A stretch of 64,000 bases of DNA. It comes from Oasisia sp. SBJ-2009. Lineage: Eukaryota; Annelida; Polychaeta; Sabellida; Siboglinidae. Made by a program: the position numbers and the translations under genes. Location of the stretch: assembly GCA_964017155.1 (NCBI GenBank), contig OZ024867.1, forward strand, positions 15,713,500-15,777,499, given 5' to 3'. Positions 1 through 13,204 of the stretch are shown here, one piece after another. Positions within the stretch are counted from its first letter, which is position 1. Every line of letters begins with the position of its first letter. The notes below the pieces were generated by a model that was not told where the DNA came from, did no database searches, and saw nothing but the letters and a program-made list of their open reading frames with translations.

Positions 1-149
1 ATGGTGTGTAAGACTTGGTGTGTAAGACATGGTGTGTAAGACTTGATGTGTAAGACATGGTGTGTAAGACTAGGTGTATAAGTCATGGTGTGTACGACAA
101 GGTGTGTAAGACTTGGTGTGTAACTCATGGTGTGTAAGACTTGGTGTGT

Positions 150-1400
150 AAGACATGGTGTGTAGGACATGGTGTGTAGGACATGGTGTGTAAGACTTGG
201 TGTGTAAAACTTGGTGTGTAAGACATGGTGTGTAAGACCTGGTGTGTAAGACATGGTGTGTAAGACCTGGTGTGTAAGACATGGTGTGTAAGACTTGATG
301 TGTAAGACCTGGTGTGTAAGACTTTATGTGTAAGACATGGTGTGTAATACTTGATGTGTAAGACTTGATGTGTACGACATTGTGTGTAAGCCCTGGTGTG
401 TAAGACATGGTGTGTAAGACCTGGTGTGTAAGACATGGTGTGTAAGACTTGGTGTGTAAGACTTAGTGTGTAAGACATGGTGTTTAAGACATGGTGTGTA
501 AGACATGGTGTGTAAGACTTGGTGTGAAAGACTTGATGTGTAAGACTTGATGTGTAAGACTTGGTGTGTAAGACTTGGTGTGTAAGACATGGTGTGTAAG
601 ACTTGGTGTGTAAGACTTGGTGTGAAAGACTTGATGTGTAAGACTTGATGTGTAAGACTTGATGTGTAAGACTTGGTGTGTAAGACTTGATGTGTAAGAC
701 TTGGTGTGAAACACTTGATATGTAAGACTTGATGTGTAAGACTTGGTGTGTAAGACATGGTGTGTAAGACTTGGTGTGTAAGACTCGGTGTGTAAGATAT
801 GGTGTGTAAGACTTGGTGTGTAAGTCTTAGTGTGTAAGACATGGTGTTTAAGACATGGTGTGTAGGACATGGTGTGTAAGACTTGGTGTGTAAAACTTGG
901 TGTGTAAGACATGGTTTGTAAGACCTGGTGTGTAAGACATGGTGTGTAAGACCTGGTGTGTAAGACATGGTGTGTAAGACTTGATGTGTAAGACCTGGTG
1001 TGTAAGACTTGGTGTGTAAGACATGGTGTGTAATACTTGATGTGTCAGACTTGATGTGTACGACATGGTGTGTAAGCCCTGGTGTGTAAGACATGGTGTG
1101 TAAGACCTGGTGTGTAAGACATGGTGTGTAAGACTTGGTGTGTAAGACTTGGTGTGTAAGACTTGGTGTGTAAGCCCTGGTGTGTAAGACATGGTGTGTA
1201 AGACATGGTGTGTAAGACTTGATGTGTATGACTTGGTGTGTAAGACTTGGTGTGTAAGACATGGTGTGTTATACTTGATGTGTAAGATTTGATGTGTAAG
1301 ACATGGTGTGTAAGACATGGTGTGTAAGACTTGGTGTGTAAGACATGGTGTGTAAGACTTGATGTGTAAGACATTGTGTGTAAGACTTGGTGTGTAAGAC
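150..1400 (+). repeat. Left-end module, copy 1 (about 1.2 kb)
   Basis: This segment matches 2,530-3,766 at an offset of 2,380 bp (170 monomers). The offset falls to 2,366 bp after about base 1,165, where the second copy has one monomer fewer. Much of it also matches 4,294-5,310. Markers include the paired ggtgtgtaggacat monomers near its start and the gatgtgtcagactt, gatgtgtacgacat, ggtgtgtaagccct string near 1,040-1,080. It has no coding content beyond the repeat peptide. Confidence 0.85.
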
Positions 1401-2529
1401 TTAGTGTGTAAGACATGGTGTTTAAGACATGGTGTGTAAGACATGGTGTGCAAGACTTGGTGTGTAAGACTTAGTGTGTAAGACATGGTGTGTAAGACTT
1501 GGTGTGTAAGACATGGTGTGTAATACTTGATGTGTCAGACTTGATGTGTACGACATGGTGTGTAAGCCCTGGTGTGTAAGACATGGTGTGTAAGACCTGG
1601 TGTGTAAGACATGGTGTGTAAGACTTGGTGTGTAAGACTTGGTGTGTAAGACTTGGTGTGTAAGCCCTGGTGTGTAAGACATGGTGTGTAAGACCTGGTG
1701 TGTAAGACATGGTGTGTAAGACTTGGTGTGTAAGACTTAGTGTGTAAGACATGGTGTTTAAGACATGGTGTGTAAGACATGGTGTGTAAGACTTGGTGTG
1801 AAAGACTTGATGTGTAAGACTTGATGTGTAAGATTTGGTGTGTAAGACTTGGTGTGTAAAACATGGTGTGTAAGACATGGTGTGTAAGACTTGGTGTGAA
1901 AGACTTGATGTGTAAGACTTGATGTGTAAGACTTGGTGTGTAAGACTTGGTGTATAAGACATGGTGTGTAAGACTTCGTGTTTAAGACTTGGTGTGAAAG
2001 ACTTGATGTGTAAGACTTGATGTGTAAGACTTGATGTGTAAGACTTGGTGAGTACGACTTGGTGTGTAAGACTTGGTGTGTAAGACAGGGTGTGAAAGAC
2101 ATGGTGTGTAAGACTTGGTGTGTAAGACATGGTGTGTAAGACATGGTGTGTAAGACTTGGTGTGTAACACATGGTGTGTAAGACTTGGTGTGTAAGACAT
2201 GGTGTGTAGGACATGGTGTGTAGGACATGGTGTGTAAGACTTGGTGTGTAAAACTTGGTGTGTAAGACATGGTGTGTAAGACTTGATGTGTAAGACTTGA
2301 TGTGTAAGACTTGATGTGTATGACTTGGTGTGTAAGACTTGGTGTGTAAGACATGGTGTGTTATACTTGATGTGTAAGATTTGATGTGTAAAACATGGTG
2401 TGTAAGACATGGTGTGTAAGACTTGGTGTGTAAGACATGGTGTGTAAGACTTGATGTGTAAGACATTGTGTGTAAGACTTGGTGTGTAAGACATGGTGTG
2501 TAAGACTTGGTGTGTAAGACTCGGTGTGT

Positions 2530-3766
2530 AAGACATGGTGTGTAAGACATGGTGTGTAGGACATGGTGTGTAAGACTTGGTGTGTAAAACTTGGTGTGTA
2601 AGACATGGTGTGTAAGACCTGGTGTGTAAGACATGGTGTGTAAGACCTGGTGTGTAAGACATGGTGTGTAAGACTTGATGTGTAAGACCTGGTGTGTAAG
2701 ACTTTATGTGTAAGACATGGTGTGTAATACTTGATGTGTAAGACTTGATGTGTACGACATTGTGTGTAAGCCCTGGTGTGTAAGACATGGTGTGTAAGAC
2801 CTGGTGTGTAAGACATGGTGTGTAAGACTTGGTGTGTAAGACTTAGTGTGTAAGACATGGTGTTTAAGACATGGTGTGTAAGACATGGTGTGTAAGACTT
2901 GGTGTGAAAGACTTGATGTGTAAGACTTGATGTGTAAGACTTGGTGTGTAAGACTTGGTGTGTAAGACATGGTGTGTAAGACTTGGTGTGTAAGACTTGG
3001 TGTGAAAGACTTGATGTGTAAGACTTGATGTGTAAGACTTGATGTGTAAGACTTGGTGTGTAAGACTTGATGTGTAAGACTTGGTGTGAAACACTTGATA
3101 TGTAAGACTTGATGTGTAAGACTTGGTGTGTAAGACATGGTGTGTAAGACTTGGTGTGTAAGACTCGGTGTGTAAGATATGGTGTGTAAGACTTGGTGTG
3201 TAAGTCTTAGTGTGTAAGACATGGTGTTTAAGACATGGTGTGTAGGACATGGTGTGTAAGACTTGGTGTGTAAAACTTGGTGTGTAAGACATGGTTTGTA
3301 AGACCTGGTGTGTAAGACATGGTGTGTAAGACCTGGTGTGTAAGACATGGTGTGTAAGACTTGATGTGTAAGACCTGGTGTGTAAGACTTGGTGTGTAAG
3401 ACATGGTGTGTAATACTTGATGTGTCAGACTTGATGTGTACGACATGGTGTGTAAGCCCTGGTGTGTAAGACATGGTGTGTAAGACCTGGTGAGTAAGAC
3501 ATGGTGTGTAAGACTTGGTGTGTAAGACTTGGTGTGTAAGCCCTGGTGTGTAAGACATGGTGTGTAAGACATGGTGTGTAAGACTTGATGTGTATGACTT
3601 GGTGTGTAAGACTTGGTGTGTAAGACATGGTGTGTTATACTTGATGTGTAAGATTTGATGTGTAAGACATGGTGTGTAAGACATGGTGTGTAAGACTTGG
3701 TGTGTAAGACATGGTGTGTAAGACTTGATGTGTAAGACATTGTGTGTAAGACTTGGTGTGTAAGAC
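2530..3766 (+). repeat. Left-end module, copy 2
   Basis: This is the second copy of the segment at 150-1,400. The order of rare monomers is the same, with isolated substitutions (for example ggtgagtaagacat near 3,490) and the loss of one monomer near 3,535. The match ends near 3,766, where the two copies continue with different monomer strings. Both ends of the homology fall inside ordinary monomers, as expected if unequal exchange set them. Confidence 0.82.
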
Positions 3767-4144
3767 ATGGTGTGTAAGACTTGGTGTGTAAGACTCGGTG
3801 TGTAAGACATGGTGTGTAAGACATGGTGTGTAAGACATGGTGTGGAAGACCTGGTGTGTAAGACATGGTGTGTAAGACCTCGTGTGTAAGACTTGGTGTG
3901 TAAGACTTGATGTGTAAGACTTGATGTGTAAGACTTGGTGTGTAAGACCAGGTGTGTAAGACTTGGTGTGTAAGACTTGATTTGTATGACTTGGTGTGAA
4001 ACACTTGATGTGTAAGACTTGATGTGTAAGACTTGATGTGTAAGACTTGGTGTGTAAGACTTGGTGTGTAAGACTTGGTGTGTAAGACATGGTGTGTTAT
4101 ACTTGATGTGTAAGATTTGATGTGTAAGACAGGGTGTGAAAGAC

Positions 4145-5310
4145 ATGGTGTGTAAGACTTGGTGTGTAAGACATGGTGTGTAAGACTTGATGTGTAAGAC
4201 ATGGTGTGTAAGACTAGGTGTATAAGACATGGTGTGTACGACATGGTGTGTAAGACTTGGTGTGTAACTCATGGTGTGTAAGACTTGGTGTGTAAGACAT
4301 GGTGTGTAGGACATGGTGTGTAGGACATGGTGTGTAAGACTTGGTGTGTAAAACTTGGTGTGTAAGACATGTTGTGTAAGACCTGGTGTGTAAGACATGG
4401 TGTGTAAGACCTGGTGTGTAAGACATGGTGTGTAAGACTTGATGTGTAAGACCTGGTGTGTAAGACTTTATGTGTAAGACATGGTGTGTAATACTTGATG
4501 TGTAAGACTTGATGTGTACGACATTGTGTGTAAGCCCTGGTGTGTAAGACATGGTGTGTAAGACCTGTTGTGTAAGACATGGTGTTTAAGACATGGTGTG
4601 TAAGACATGGTGTGTAAGACTTGGTGTGAAAGACTTGATGTGTAAGACTTGATGTGTAAGACTTGGTGTGTAAGACTTGGTGTGTAAGACATGGTGTGTA
4701 AGACTTGGTGTGTAAGACTTGGTGTGAAAGACTTGATGTGTAAGACTTGATGTGTAAGACTTGATGTGTAAGACTTGGTGTGTAAGACTTGATGTGTAAG
4801 ACTTGGTGTGAAACACTTGATATGTAAGACTTGATGTGTAAGACTTGGTGTGTAAGACATGGTGTGTAAGACTTGGTGTGTAAGACTCGGTGTGTAAGAC
4901 ATGGTGTGTAAGACTTGGTGTGTAAGTCTTAGTGTGTAAGACATGGTGTTTAAGACATGGTGTGTAGGACATGGTGTGTAAGACTTGGTGTGTAAAACTT
5001 GGTGTGTAAGACATGGTTTGTAAGACCTGGTGTGTAAGACATGGTGTGTAAGACCTGGTGTGTAAGACATGGTGTGTAAGACTTGATGTGTAAGACCTGG
5101 TGTGTAAGACTTGGTGTGTAAGACATGGTGTGTAATACTTGATGTGTCAGACTTGATGTGTACGACATGGTGTGTAAGCCCTGGTGTGTAAGACATGGTG
5201 TGTAAGACCTGGTGTGTAAGACATGGTGTGTAAGACTTGGTGTGTAAGACTTGGTGTGTAAGACTTGGTGTGTAAGCCCTGGTGTGTAAGACATGGTGTG
5301 TAAGACCTGG
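4145..5310 (+). repeat. Left-end module, copy 3
   Basis: This segment matches the start of the window at an offset of 4,144 bp (296 monomers), including the ggtgtataagacat and ggtgtgtaactcat monomers. Near 4,570 it lacks 42 bp (three monomers) found at about 437-478, and the offset becomes 4,102 bp. Differences from copy 1 include a corrected agtcat to agacat near 4,228 and a gttgtgtaagacat monomer near 4,567. The match ends near 5,310. Confidence 0.82.
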
Positions 5311-7632
5311 TGTGTAAGACATGGTGTGTAAGACTTGGTGTGTAAGACTTAGTGTGTAAGACATGGTGTTTAAGACATGGTGTGTAAGACATGGTGTGTA
5401 AGACTTGGTGTGAAAGACTTGATGTGTAAGACTTGATGTGTAAGATTTGGTGTGTAAGACTTGGTATGTAAAACATGGTGTGTAAGACATGGTGTGTAAG
5501 ACTTGGTGTGAAAGACTTGATGTGTAAGACTTGATGTGTAAGACTTGGTGTGTAAGACTTGGTGTATAAGACATGGTGTGTAAGACTTGGTGTTTAAGAC
5601 TTGGTGTGAAAGACTTGATGTGTAAGATTTGATGTGTAAGACTTGATGTGTAAGACTTGGTGAGTAAGACTTGGTGTGTAAGACTTGGTGTGTAAGACAG
5701 GGTGTGAAAGACATGGTGTGTAAGACTTGGTGTGTAAGACATGGTGTGTAAGACATGGTGTGTAAGACTTGGTGTGTAACACATGGTGTGTAAGACTTGG
5801 TGTGTAAGACATGGTGTGTAGGACATGGTGTGTAGGACATGGTGTGTAAGACTTGGTGTGTAAAACTTGGTGTGTAAGACATGGTGTGTAAGACCTGGTG
5901 TGTAAGACATGGTGTGTAAGACTTGATGTGTAAGACTTGATGTGTATGACTTGGTGTGTAAGACTTGGTGTGTAAGACATGGTGTGTTATACTTGATGTG
6001 TAAGATTTGATGTGTAAAACATGGTGTGTAAGACATGGTGTGTAAGACTTGGTGTGTAAGACATGGTGTGTAAGACTTGGTGTGTAAGACATGGTGTGTA
6101 AGACTTGGTGTGTAAGACTCGGTGTGTAAGACATGGTGTGTAAGACATGGTGTATAAGACATGGTGTGTAAGACCTGGTGTGTAAGACATGGTGTGTAAG
6201 ACCTGGTGTGTAAGACTTGGTGTGTAAGACTTGATGTGTAAGACTTGATGTGTAAGACTTGGTGTGTAAGACTTGGTGTGTAAAACATGGTGTGTAAGAC
6301 ATGGTGTGTAAGACTTGGTGTGAAAGACTTGATGTGTAAGACTTGATGTGTAAGACTTGGTGTGTAAGACTTGGTGTATAAGACATGGTGTGTAAGACTT
6401 GGTGTTTAAGACTTGATGTGAAAGACTTGATGTGTAAGACTTGATGTGTAAGACTTGGTGTGTAAGACTTGATGTGTAAGACTTGGTGTGAAACACTTGA
6501 TGTGTAAGACTTGATGTGTAAGACTTGATGTGTAAGACTTCGTGAGTAAGACTTGGTGTGTATGACTTGGTGTGTAAGACTTGGTGTGTATGACTTGGTG
6601 TGTAAGACTTGGTGTGTAAGCCCTGGTGTGTAAGACATGGTGTGTAAGACCTGGTGTGTAAGACATGGTGTGTAAGACTTGGTGTGTAAGACTTAGTGTG
6701 TAAGACATGGTGTTTAAGACATGGTGTGTAAGACATGGTGTGTAAGACTTGGTGTGAAAGACTTGATGTGTAAGACTTGATGTGTAAGATTTGGTGTGTA
6801 AGACTTGGTGTGTAAAACATGGTGTGTAAGACATGGTGTGTAAGACTTGGTGTGAAAGACTTGATGTGTAAGACTTGATGTGTAAGACTTGGTGTGTAAG
6901 ACTTGGTGTATAAGACATGGTGTGTAAGACTTGGTGTTTAAGACTTGGTGTGAAAGACTTGATGTGTAAGATTTGATGTGTAAGACTTGATGTGTAAGAC
7001 TTGGTGAGTAAGACTTGGTGTGTAAGACTTGGTGTGTAAGACATGGTGTGTAAGACATGGTGTGTAAGACTTGGTGTGTAGGACATGGTGTGTAAGACTT
7101 GGTGTGCAAAACTTGGTGTGTAAGACATGGTGTGTAAGACCTGGTGTGTAAGACATGGTGTGTAAGACTTGATGTGTAAGACTTGATGTGTAAGACTTGA
7201 TGTGTATGACTTGGTGTGTAAGACTTGGTGTGTAAGACATGGTGTGTTATACTTGATGTGTAAGATTTGATGTGTAAAACATGGTGTGTAAGACATGGTG
7301 TGTAAGACTTGGTGTGTAAGACATGGTGTGTAAGACTTGATGTGTAAGGCATTGTGTGTAAGACTTGGTGTGTAAGACATGGTGTGTAAGACTTGGTGTG
7401 TAAGACTCGGTGTGTAAGACATGGTGTGTAAGACATGGTGTATAAGACATGGTGTGTAAGACCTGGTGTGTAAGACATGGTGTGTAAGACCTGGTGTGTA
7501 AGACTTGGTGTGTAAGACTTGATTTGTAAGACTTGGTGTGAAACACTTGATGTGTAAGTCTTGATGTGTAAGACTTGATGTGTAAGACTTGGTGTGTAAG
7601 ACTTGGTGTGTAAGACTTGGTGTGTAAGACAT
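5311..7632 (+). repeat. Satellite segment leading into block A
   Basis: These are ordinary 14-bp monomers in the same register. The part from about 6,260 onward is the left end of a 5,572-bp super-period: it matches 11,900 onward at 5,642 bp, and then at 5,572 bp after five extra monomers near 7,033-7,102. A rare ggtgtgcaaaactt at 7,101 recurs at 12,673. I see no gene or regulatory element. Confidence 0.8.
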
Positions 7633-10600
7633 GGTATGTTATACTTGATGTGTAAGATTTGATGTGTAAGACAGGGTATGAAAGACATGGTGTGTAAGAC
7701 TTGGTGTGTAAGACATGGTGTGTAAGACTTGATGTGTAAGACATGGTGTGTAAGACTAGGTGTATAAGACATGGTGTGTAAGACATGGTGTGTAAGACTT
7801 GGTGTGTAACTCATGGTGTGTAAGACTTGGTGTGTAAGACATGGTGTGTAGGACATGGTGTGTAGGACATGGTGTGTAAGACTTGGTGTGTAAAACTTGG
7901 TGTGTAAGACATTGTGTGTAAGACCTGGTGTGTAAGACATGGTGTGTAAGACCTGGTGTGTAAGACATGGTGTGTAAGACTTGATGTGTAAGACCTGGTG
8001 TGTAAGACTTTGTGTGTAAGACATGGTGTGTAATACTTGATGTGTAAGACTTGATGTGTACGACATTGTGTGTAAGCCCTGGTGTGTAAGACATGGTGTG
8101 TAACACCTGGTGTGTAAGACATGGTGTGTAAGACTTGGTGTGTAAGACTTAGTGTATAAGACATGGTGTTTAAGACATGGTGTGTAAGACATGGTGTGTA
8201 AGACTTGGTGTGAAAGACTTGATGTGTAAGACTTGATGTGTAAGACTTGGTGTGTAAGACTTGGTGTGTAAGACATGGTGTGTAAGACTTGGTGTGTAAG
8301 ACTTGGTGTGAAAGACTTGATGTGTAAGACTTGATGTGTAAGACTTGATGTGTAAGACTTGGTGTGTAAGACTTGATGTGTAAGACTTGGTGTGAAACAC
8401 TTGATATGTAAGACTTGATGTGTAAGACTTGGTGTGTAAGACATGGTGTGTAAGACTTGGTGTGTAAGACTCGGTGTGTAAGACATGGTGTGTAAGACTT
8501 GGTGTGTAAGTCTTAGTGTGTAAGACATGGTGTTTAAGACATGGTGTGTAGGACATGGTGTGTAAGACTTGGTGTATAAAACTTGGTGTGTAAGACATGG
8601 TGTGTAAGACCTGGTGTGTAAGACATGGTGTGTAAGACCTGGTGTGTAAGACATGGTGTGTAAGACTTGATGTGTAAGACCTGGTGTGGAAGACTTGGTG
8701 TGTAAGACATGGTGTGTAATACTTGATGTGTCAGACTTGATGTGTACGACATGGTGTGTAAGCCCTGGTGTGTAAGACATGGTGTGTAAGACCTGGTGTG
8801 TAAGACATGGTGTGTAAGACTTGGTGTGTAAGACTTAGTGTGTAAGACATGGTGTTTAAGACATGGTGTGTAAGACATGGTGTGTAAGACTTGGTGTGAA
8901 AGACTTGATGTGTAAGACTTGATGTGTAAGATTTGGTGTGTAAGACTTGGTGTGTAAAACATGGTGTGTAAGACATGGTGTGTAAGACTTGGTGTGAAAG
9001 ACTTGATGTGTAAGACTTGATGTGTAAGACTTGGTGTGTAAGACTTGGTGTATAAGACATGGTGTGTAAGACTTGGTGTTTAAGACTTGATGTGAAAGAC
9101 TTGATGTGTAAGACTTGATGTGTAAGACTTGGTGTGTAAGACTTGATGTGTAAGACTTGGTGTGAAACACTTGATGTGTAAGACTTGATGTGTAAGACTT
9201 GATGTGTAAGACTTGGTGAGTAAGACTTGGTGTGTATGACTTGGTGTGTAAGACAGGGTGTGAAAGACATGGTGTGTAAGACTTGGTGTGTAAGACATGG
9301 TGTGTAAGACTTGGTGTGTAAGACATGGTGTGTAAGACTTGGTGTTTAAGACTTGGTGTGAAAGACTTGATGTGTAAGATTTGATGTGTAAGACTTGATG
9401 TGTAACACTTGGTGAGTAAGACTTGGTGTGTAAGACTTGGTGTGTAAGACAGGGTGTGAAAGACATGGTGTGTAAGACTTGGTGTGTAAGACATGGTGTG
9501 TAAGACTTGGTGTGTAAGACTTGGTGTGTAAGACTTGATGTGTAAGACTTGATGTGTAAGACTTGGTGTGTAAGACTTGGTGTATAAGACATGGTGTGTA
9601 AGACTTGGTGTTTAAGACTTGGTGTGAAAGACTTGATGTGTAAGATTTGATGTGTAAGACTTGATGTGTAAGACTTGGTGAGTAAGACTTGGTGTGTAAG
9701 ACTTGGTGTGTAAGACAGGGTGTGAAAGACATGGTGTGTAAGACTTGGTGTGTAAGACATGGTGTGTAAGACATGGTGTGTAAGACTTGGTGTGTAACAC
9801 ATGGTGTGTAAGACTTGGTGTGTAAGACATGGTGTGTAGGACATGGTGTGTAGGACATGGTGTGTAAGACTTGGTGTGTAAAACTTGGTGTGTAAGACAT
9901 GGTGTGTAAGACCTGGTGTGTAAGACATGGTGTGTAAGACTTGATGTGTAAGACTTGATGTGTATGACTTGGTGTGTAAGACTTGGTGTGTAAGACATGG
10001 TGTGTTATACTTGATGTGTAAGATTTGATGTGTAAAACATGGTGTGTAAGACATGGTGTGTAAGACTTGGTGTGTAAGACATGGTGTGTAAGACTTGGTG
10101 TGTAAGACATGGTGTGTAAGACTTGGTGTGTAAGACTCGGTGTGTAAGACATGGTGTGTAAGACATGGTGTATAAGACATGGTGTGTAAGACCTGGTGTG
10201 TAAGACATGGTGTGTAAGACCTGGTGTGTAAGACTTGGTGTGTAAGACTTGATGTGTAAGACTTGATGTGTAAGACTTGGTGTGTAAGACCAGGTGTGTA
10301 AGACTTGGTATGTAAGACTTGTTGTGTACGACATGGTGTGTAAGACTTGGTGTGTAAGACATGGTGTGTAAGACTTGGTGTGTAAGACATGGTGTGTAAG
10401 ACTTGGTGTGTAAGACTTGTTGTGATAGACTTGATGTGTAAGACTTGATGTGTAAGACTTGATGTGTAAGACTTGGTGTGTAAGACTTGATTTGTAAGAC
10501 TTGGTGTGAAACACTTGATGTGTAAGTCTTGATGTGTAAGACTTGATGTGTAAGACTTGGTGTGTAAGACTTGGTGTGTAAGACTTGGTGTGTAAGACAT
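7633..10600 (+). repeat. Block A higher-order repeat 1 (2,968 bp, 212 monomers)
   Basis: The repeat begins with the block-specific monomer ggtatgttatactt. It carries the private variants ggtatgaaagacat at 7,675 and ggtgtggaagactt at 8,683. Both recur exactly 5,572 bp downstream, in HOR 3 and not in HOR 2. A ggtgtataaaactt monomer (TATAAAA) is at 8,571. Boundaries are set by the marker monomer and are conventional. Confidence 0.85.
8571..8584 (+). other. TATAAAA-containing monomer, first of seven in block A
   Basis: The monomer ggtgtataaaactt creates a TATAAAA string. It recurs once per block A HOR at 11,539, 14,143, 16,229, 18,021, 20,051 and 21,969. The block B equivalent is ggtgtgtaaaactt, without the motif. 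There is no evidence that it acts as a promoter; it may be a hitch-hiking point mutation. Confidence 0.5.
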
Positions 10601-13204
10601 GGTATGTTATACTTGATGTGTAAGATTTGATGTGTAAGACAGGGTGTGAAAGACATGGTGTGTAAGACTTGGTGTGTAAGACATGGTGTGTAAGACTTGA
10701 TGTGTAAGACATGGTGTGTAAGACTAGGTGTATAAGACATGGTGTGTAAGACATGGTGTGTAAGACTTGGTGTGTAACTCATGGTGTGTAAGACTTGGTG
10801 TGTAAGACATGGTGTGTAGGACATGGTGTGTAGGACATGGTGTGTAAGACTTGGTGTGTAAAACTTGGTGTGTAAGACATTGTGTGTAAGACCTGGTGTG
10901 TAAGACATGGTGTGTAAGACCTGGTGTGTAAGACATGGTGTGTAAGACTTGATGTGTAAGACCTGGTGTGTAAGACTTTGTGTGTAAGACATGGTGTGTA
11001 ATACTTGATGTGTAAGACTTGATGTGTACGACATTGTGTGTAAGCCCTGGTGTGTAAGACATGGTGTGTAACACCTGGTGTGTAAGACATGGTGTGTAAG
11101 ACTTGGTGTGTAAGACTTAGTGTATAAGACATGGTGTTTAAGACATGGTGTGTAAGACATGGTGTGTAAGACTTGGTGTGAAAGACTTGATGTGTAAGAC
11201 TTGATGTGTAAGACTTGGTGTGTAAGACTTGGTGTGTAAGACATGGTGTGTAAGACTTGGTGTGTAAGACTTGGTGTGAAAGACTTGATGTGTAAGACTT
11301 GATGTGTAAGACTTGATGTGTAAGACTTGGTGTGTAAGACTTGATGTGTAAGACTTGGTGTGAAACACTTGATATGTAAGACTTGATGTGTAAGACTTGG
11401 TGTGTAAGACATGGTGTGTAAGACTTGGTGTGTAAGACTCGGTGTGTAAGACATGGTGTGTAAGACTTGGTGTGTAAGTCTTAGTGTGTAAGACATGGTG
11501 TTTAAGACATGGTGTGTAGGACATGGTGTGTAAGACTTGGTGTATAAAACTTGGTGTGTAAGACATGGTGTGTAAGAACTGGTGTGTAAGACATGGTGTG
11601 TAAGACCTGGTGTGTAAGACATGGTGTGTAAGACTTGATGTGTAAGACCTGGTGTGTAAGACTTGGTGTGTAAGACATGGTGTGTAATACTTGATGTGTC
11701 AGACTTGATGTGTACGACATGGTGTGTAAGCCCTGGTGTGTAAGACATGGTGTGTAAGACCTGGTGTGTAAGACATGGTGTGTAAGACTTGGTGTGTAAG
11801 ACTTAGTGTGTAAGACATGGTGTTTAAGACATGGTGTGTAAGACATGGTGTGTAAGACTTGGTGTGAAAGACTTGATGTGTAAGACTTGATGTGTAAGAT
11901 TTGGTGTGTAAGACTTGGTGTGTAAAACATGGTGTGTAAGACATGGTGTGTAAGACTTGGTGTGAAAGACTTGATGTGTAAGACTTGATGTGTAAGACTT
12001 GGTGTGTAAGACTTGGTGTATAAGACATGGTGTGTAAGACTTGGTGTTTAAGACTTGATGTGAAAGACTTGATGTGTAAGACTTGATGTGTAAGACTTGG
12101 TGTGTAAGACTTGATGTGTAAGACTTGGTGTGAAACACTTGATGTGTAAGACTTGATGTGTAAGACTTGATGTGTAAGACTTCGTGAGTAAGACTTGGTG
12201 TGTATGACTTGGTGTGTAAGACTTGGTGTGTATGACTTGGTGTGTAAGACTTGGTGTGTAAGCCCTGGTGTGTAAGACATGGTGTGTAAGACCTGGTGTG
12301 TAAGACATGGTGTGTAAGACTTGGTGTGTAAGACTTAGTGTGTAAGACATGGTGTTTAAGACATGGTGTGTAAGACATGGTGTGTAAGACTTGGTGTGAA
12401 AGACTTGATGTGTAAGACTTGATGTGTAAGATTTGGTGTGTAAGACTTGGTGTGTAAAACATGGTGTGTAAGACATGGTGTGTAAGACTTGGTGTGAAAG
12501 ACTTGATGTGTAAGACTTGATGTGTAAGACTTGGTGTGTAAGACTTGGTGTATAAGACATGGTGTGTAAGACTTGGTGTTTAAGACTTGGTGTGAAAGAC
12601 TTGATGTGTAAGATTTGATGTGTAAGACTTGATGTGTAAGACTTGGTGAGTAAGACTTGGTGTGTAAGACTTGGTGTGCAAAACTTGGTGTGTAAGACAT
12701 GGTGTGTAAGACCTGGTGAGTAAGACATGGTGTGTAAGACTTGATGTGTAAGACTTGATGTGTAAGACTTGATGTGTATGACTTGGTGTGTAAGACTTGG
12801 TGTGTAAGACATGGTGTGTTATACTTGATGTGTAAGATTTGATGTGTAAAACATGGTGTGTAAGACATGGTGTGTAAGACTTGGTGTGTAAGACATGGTG
12901 TGTAAGACTTGATGTGTAAGACATTGTGTGTAAGACTTGGTGTGTAAGACATGGTGTGTAAGACTTGGTGTGTAAGACTCGGTGTGTAAGACATGGTGTG
13001 TAAGACATGGTGTATAAGACATGGTGTGTAAGACCTGGTGTGTAAGACATGGTGTGTAAGACCTGGTGTGTAAGACTTGGTGTGTAAGACTTGATTTGTA
13101 AGACTTGGTGTGAAACACTTGATGTGTAAGTCTTGATGTGTAAGACTTGATGTGTAAGACTTGGTGTGTAAGACTTGGTGTGTAAGACTTGGTGTGTAAG
13201 ACAT
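10601..13204 (+). repeat. Block A higher-order repeat 2 (2,604 bp, 186 monomers)
   Basis: This copy starts with ggtatgttatactt and has its TATAAAA monomer at 11,539. It follows the same monomer order as HOR 1 over its first part. It lacks the ggtatgaaagacat and ggtgtggaagactt variants that HORs 1 and 3 share, and it has a singleton ggtgtgtaagaact near 11,570. Confidence 0.84.
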
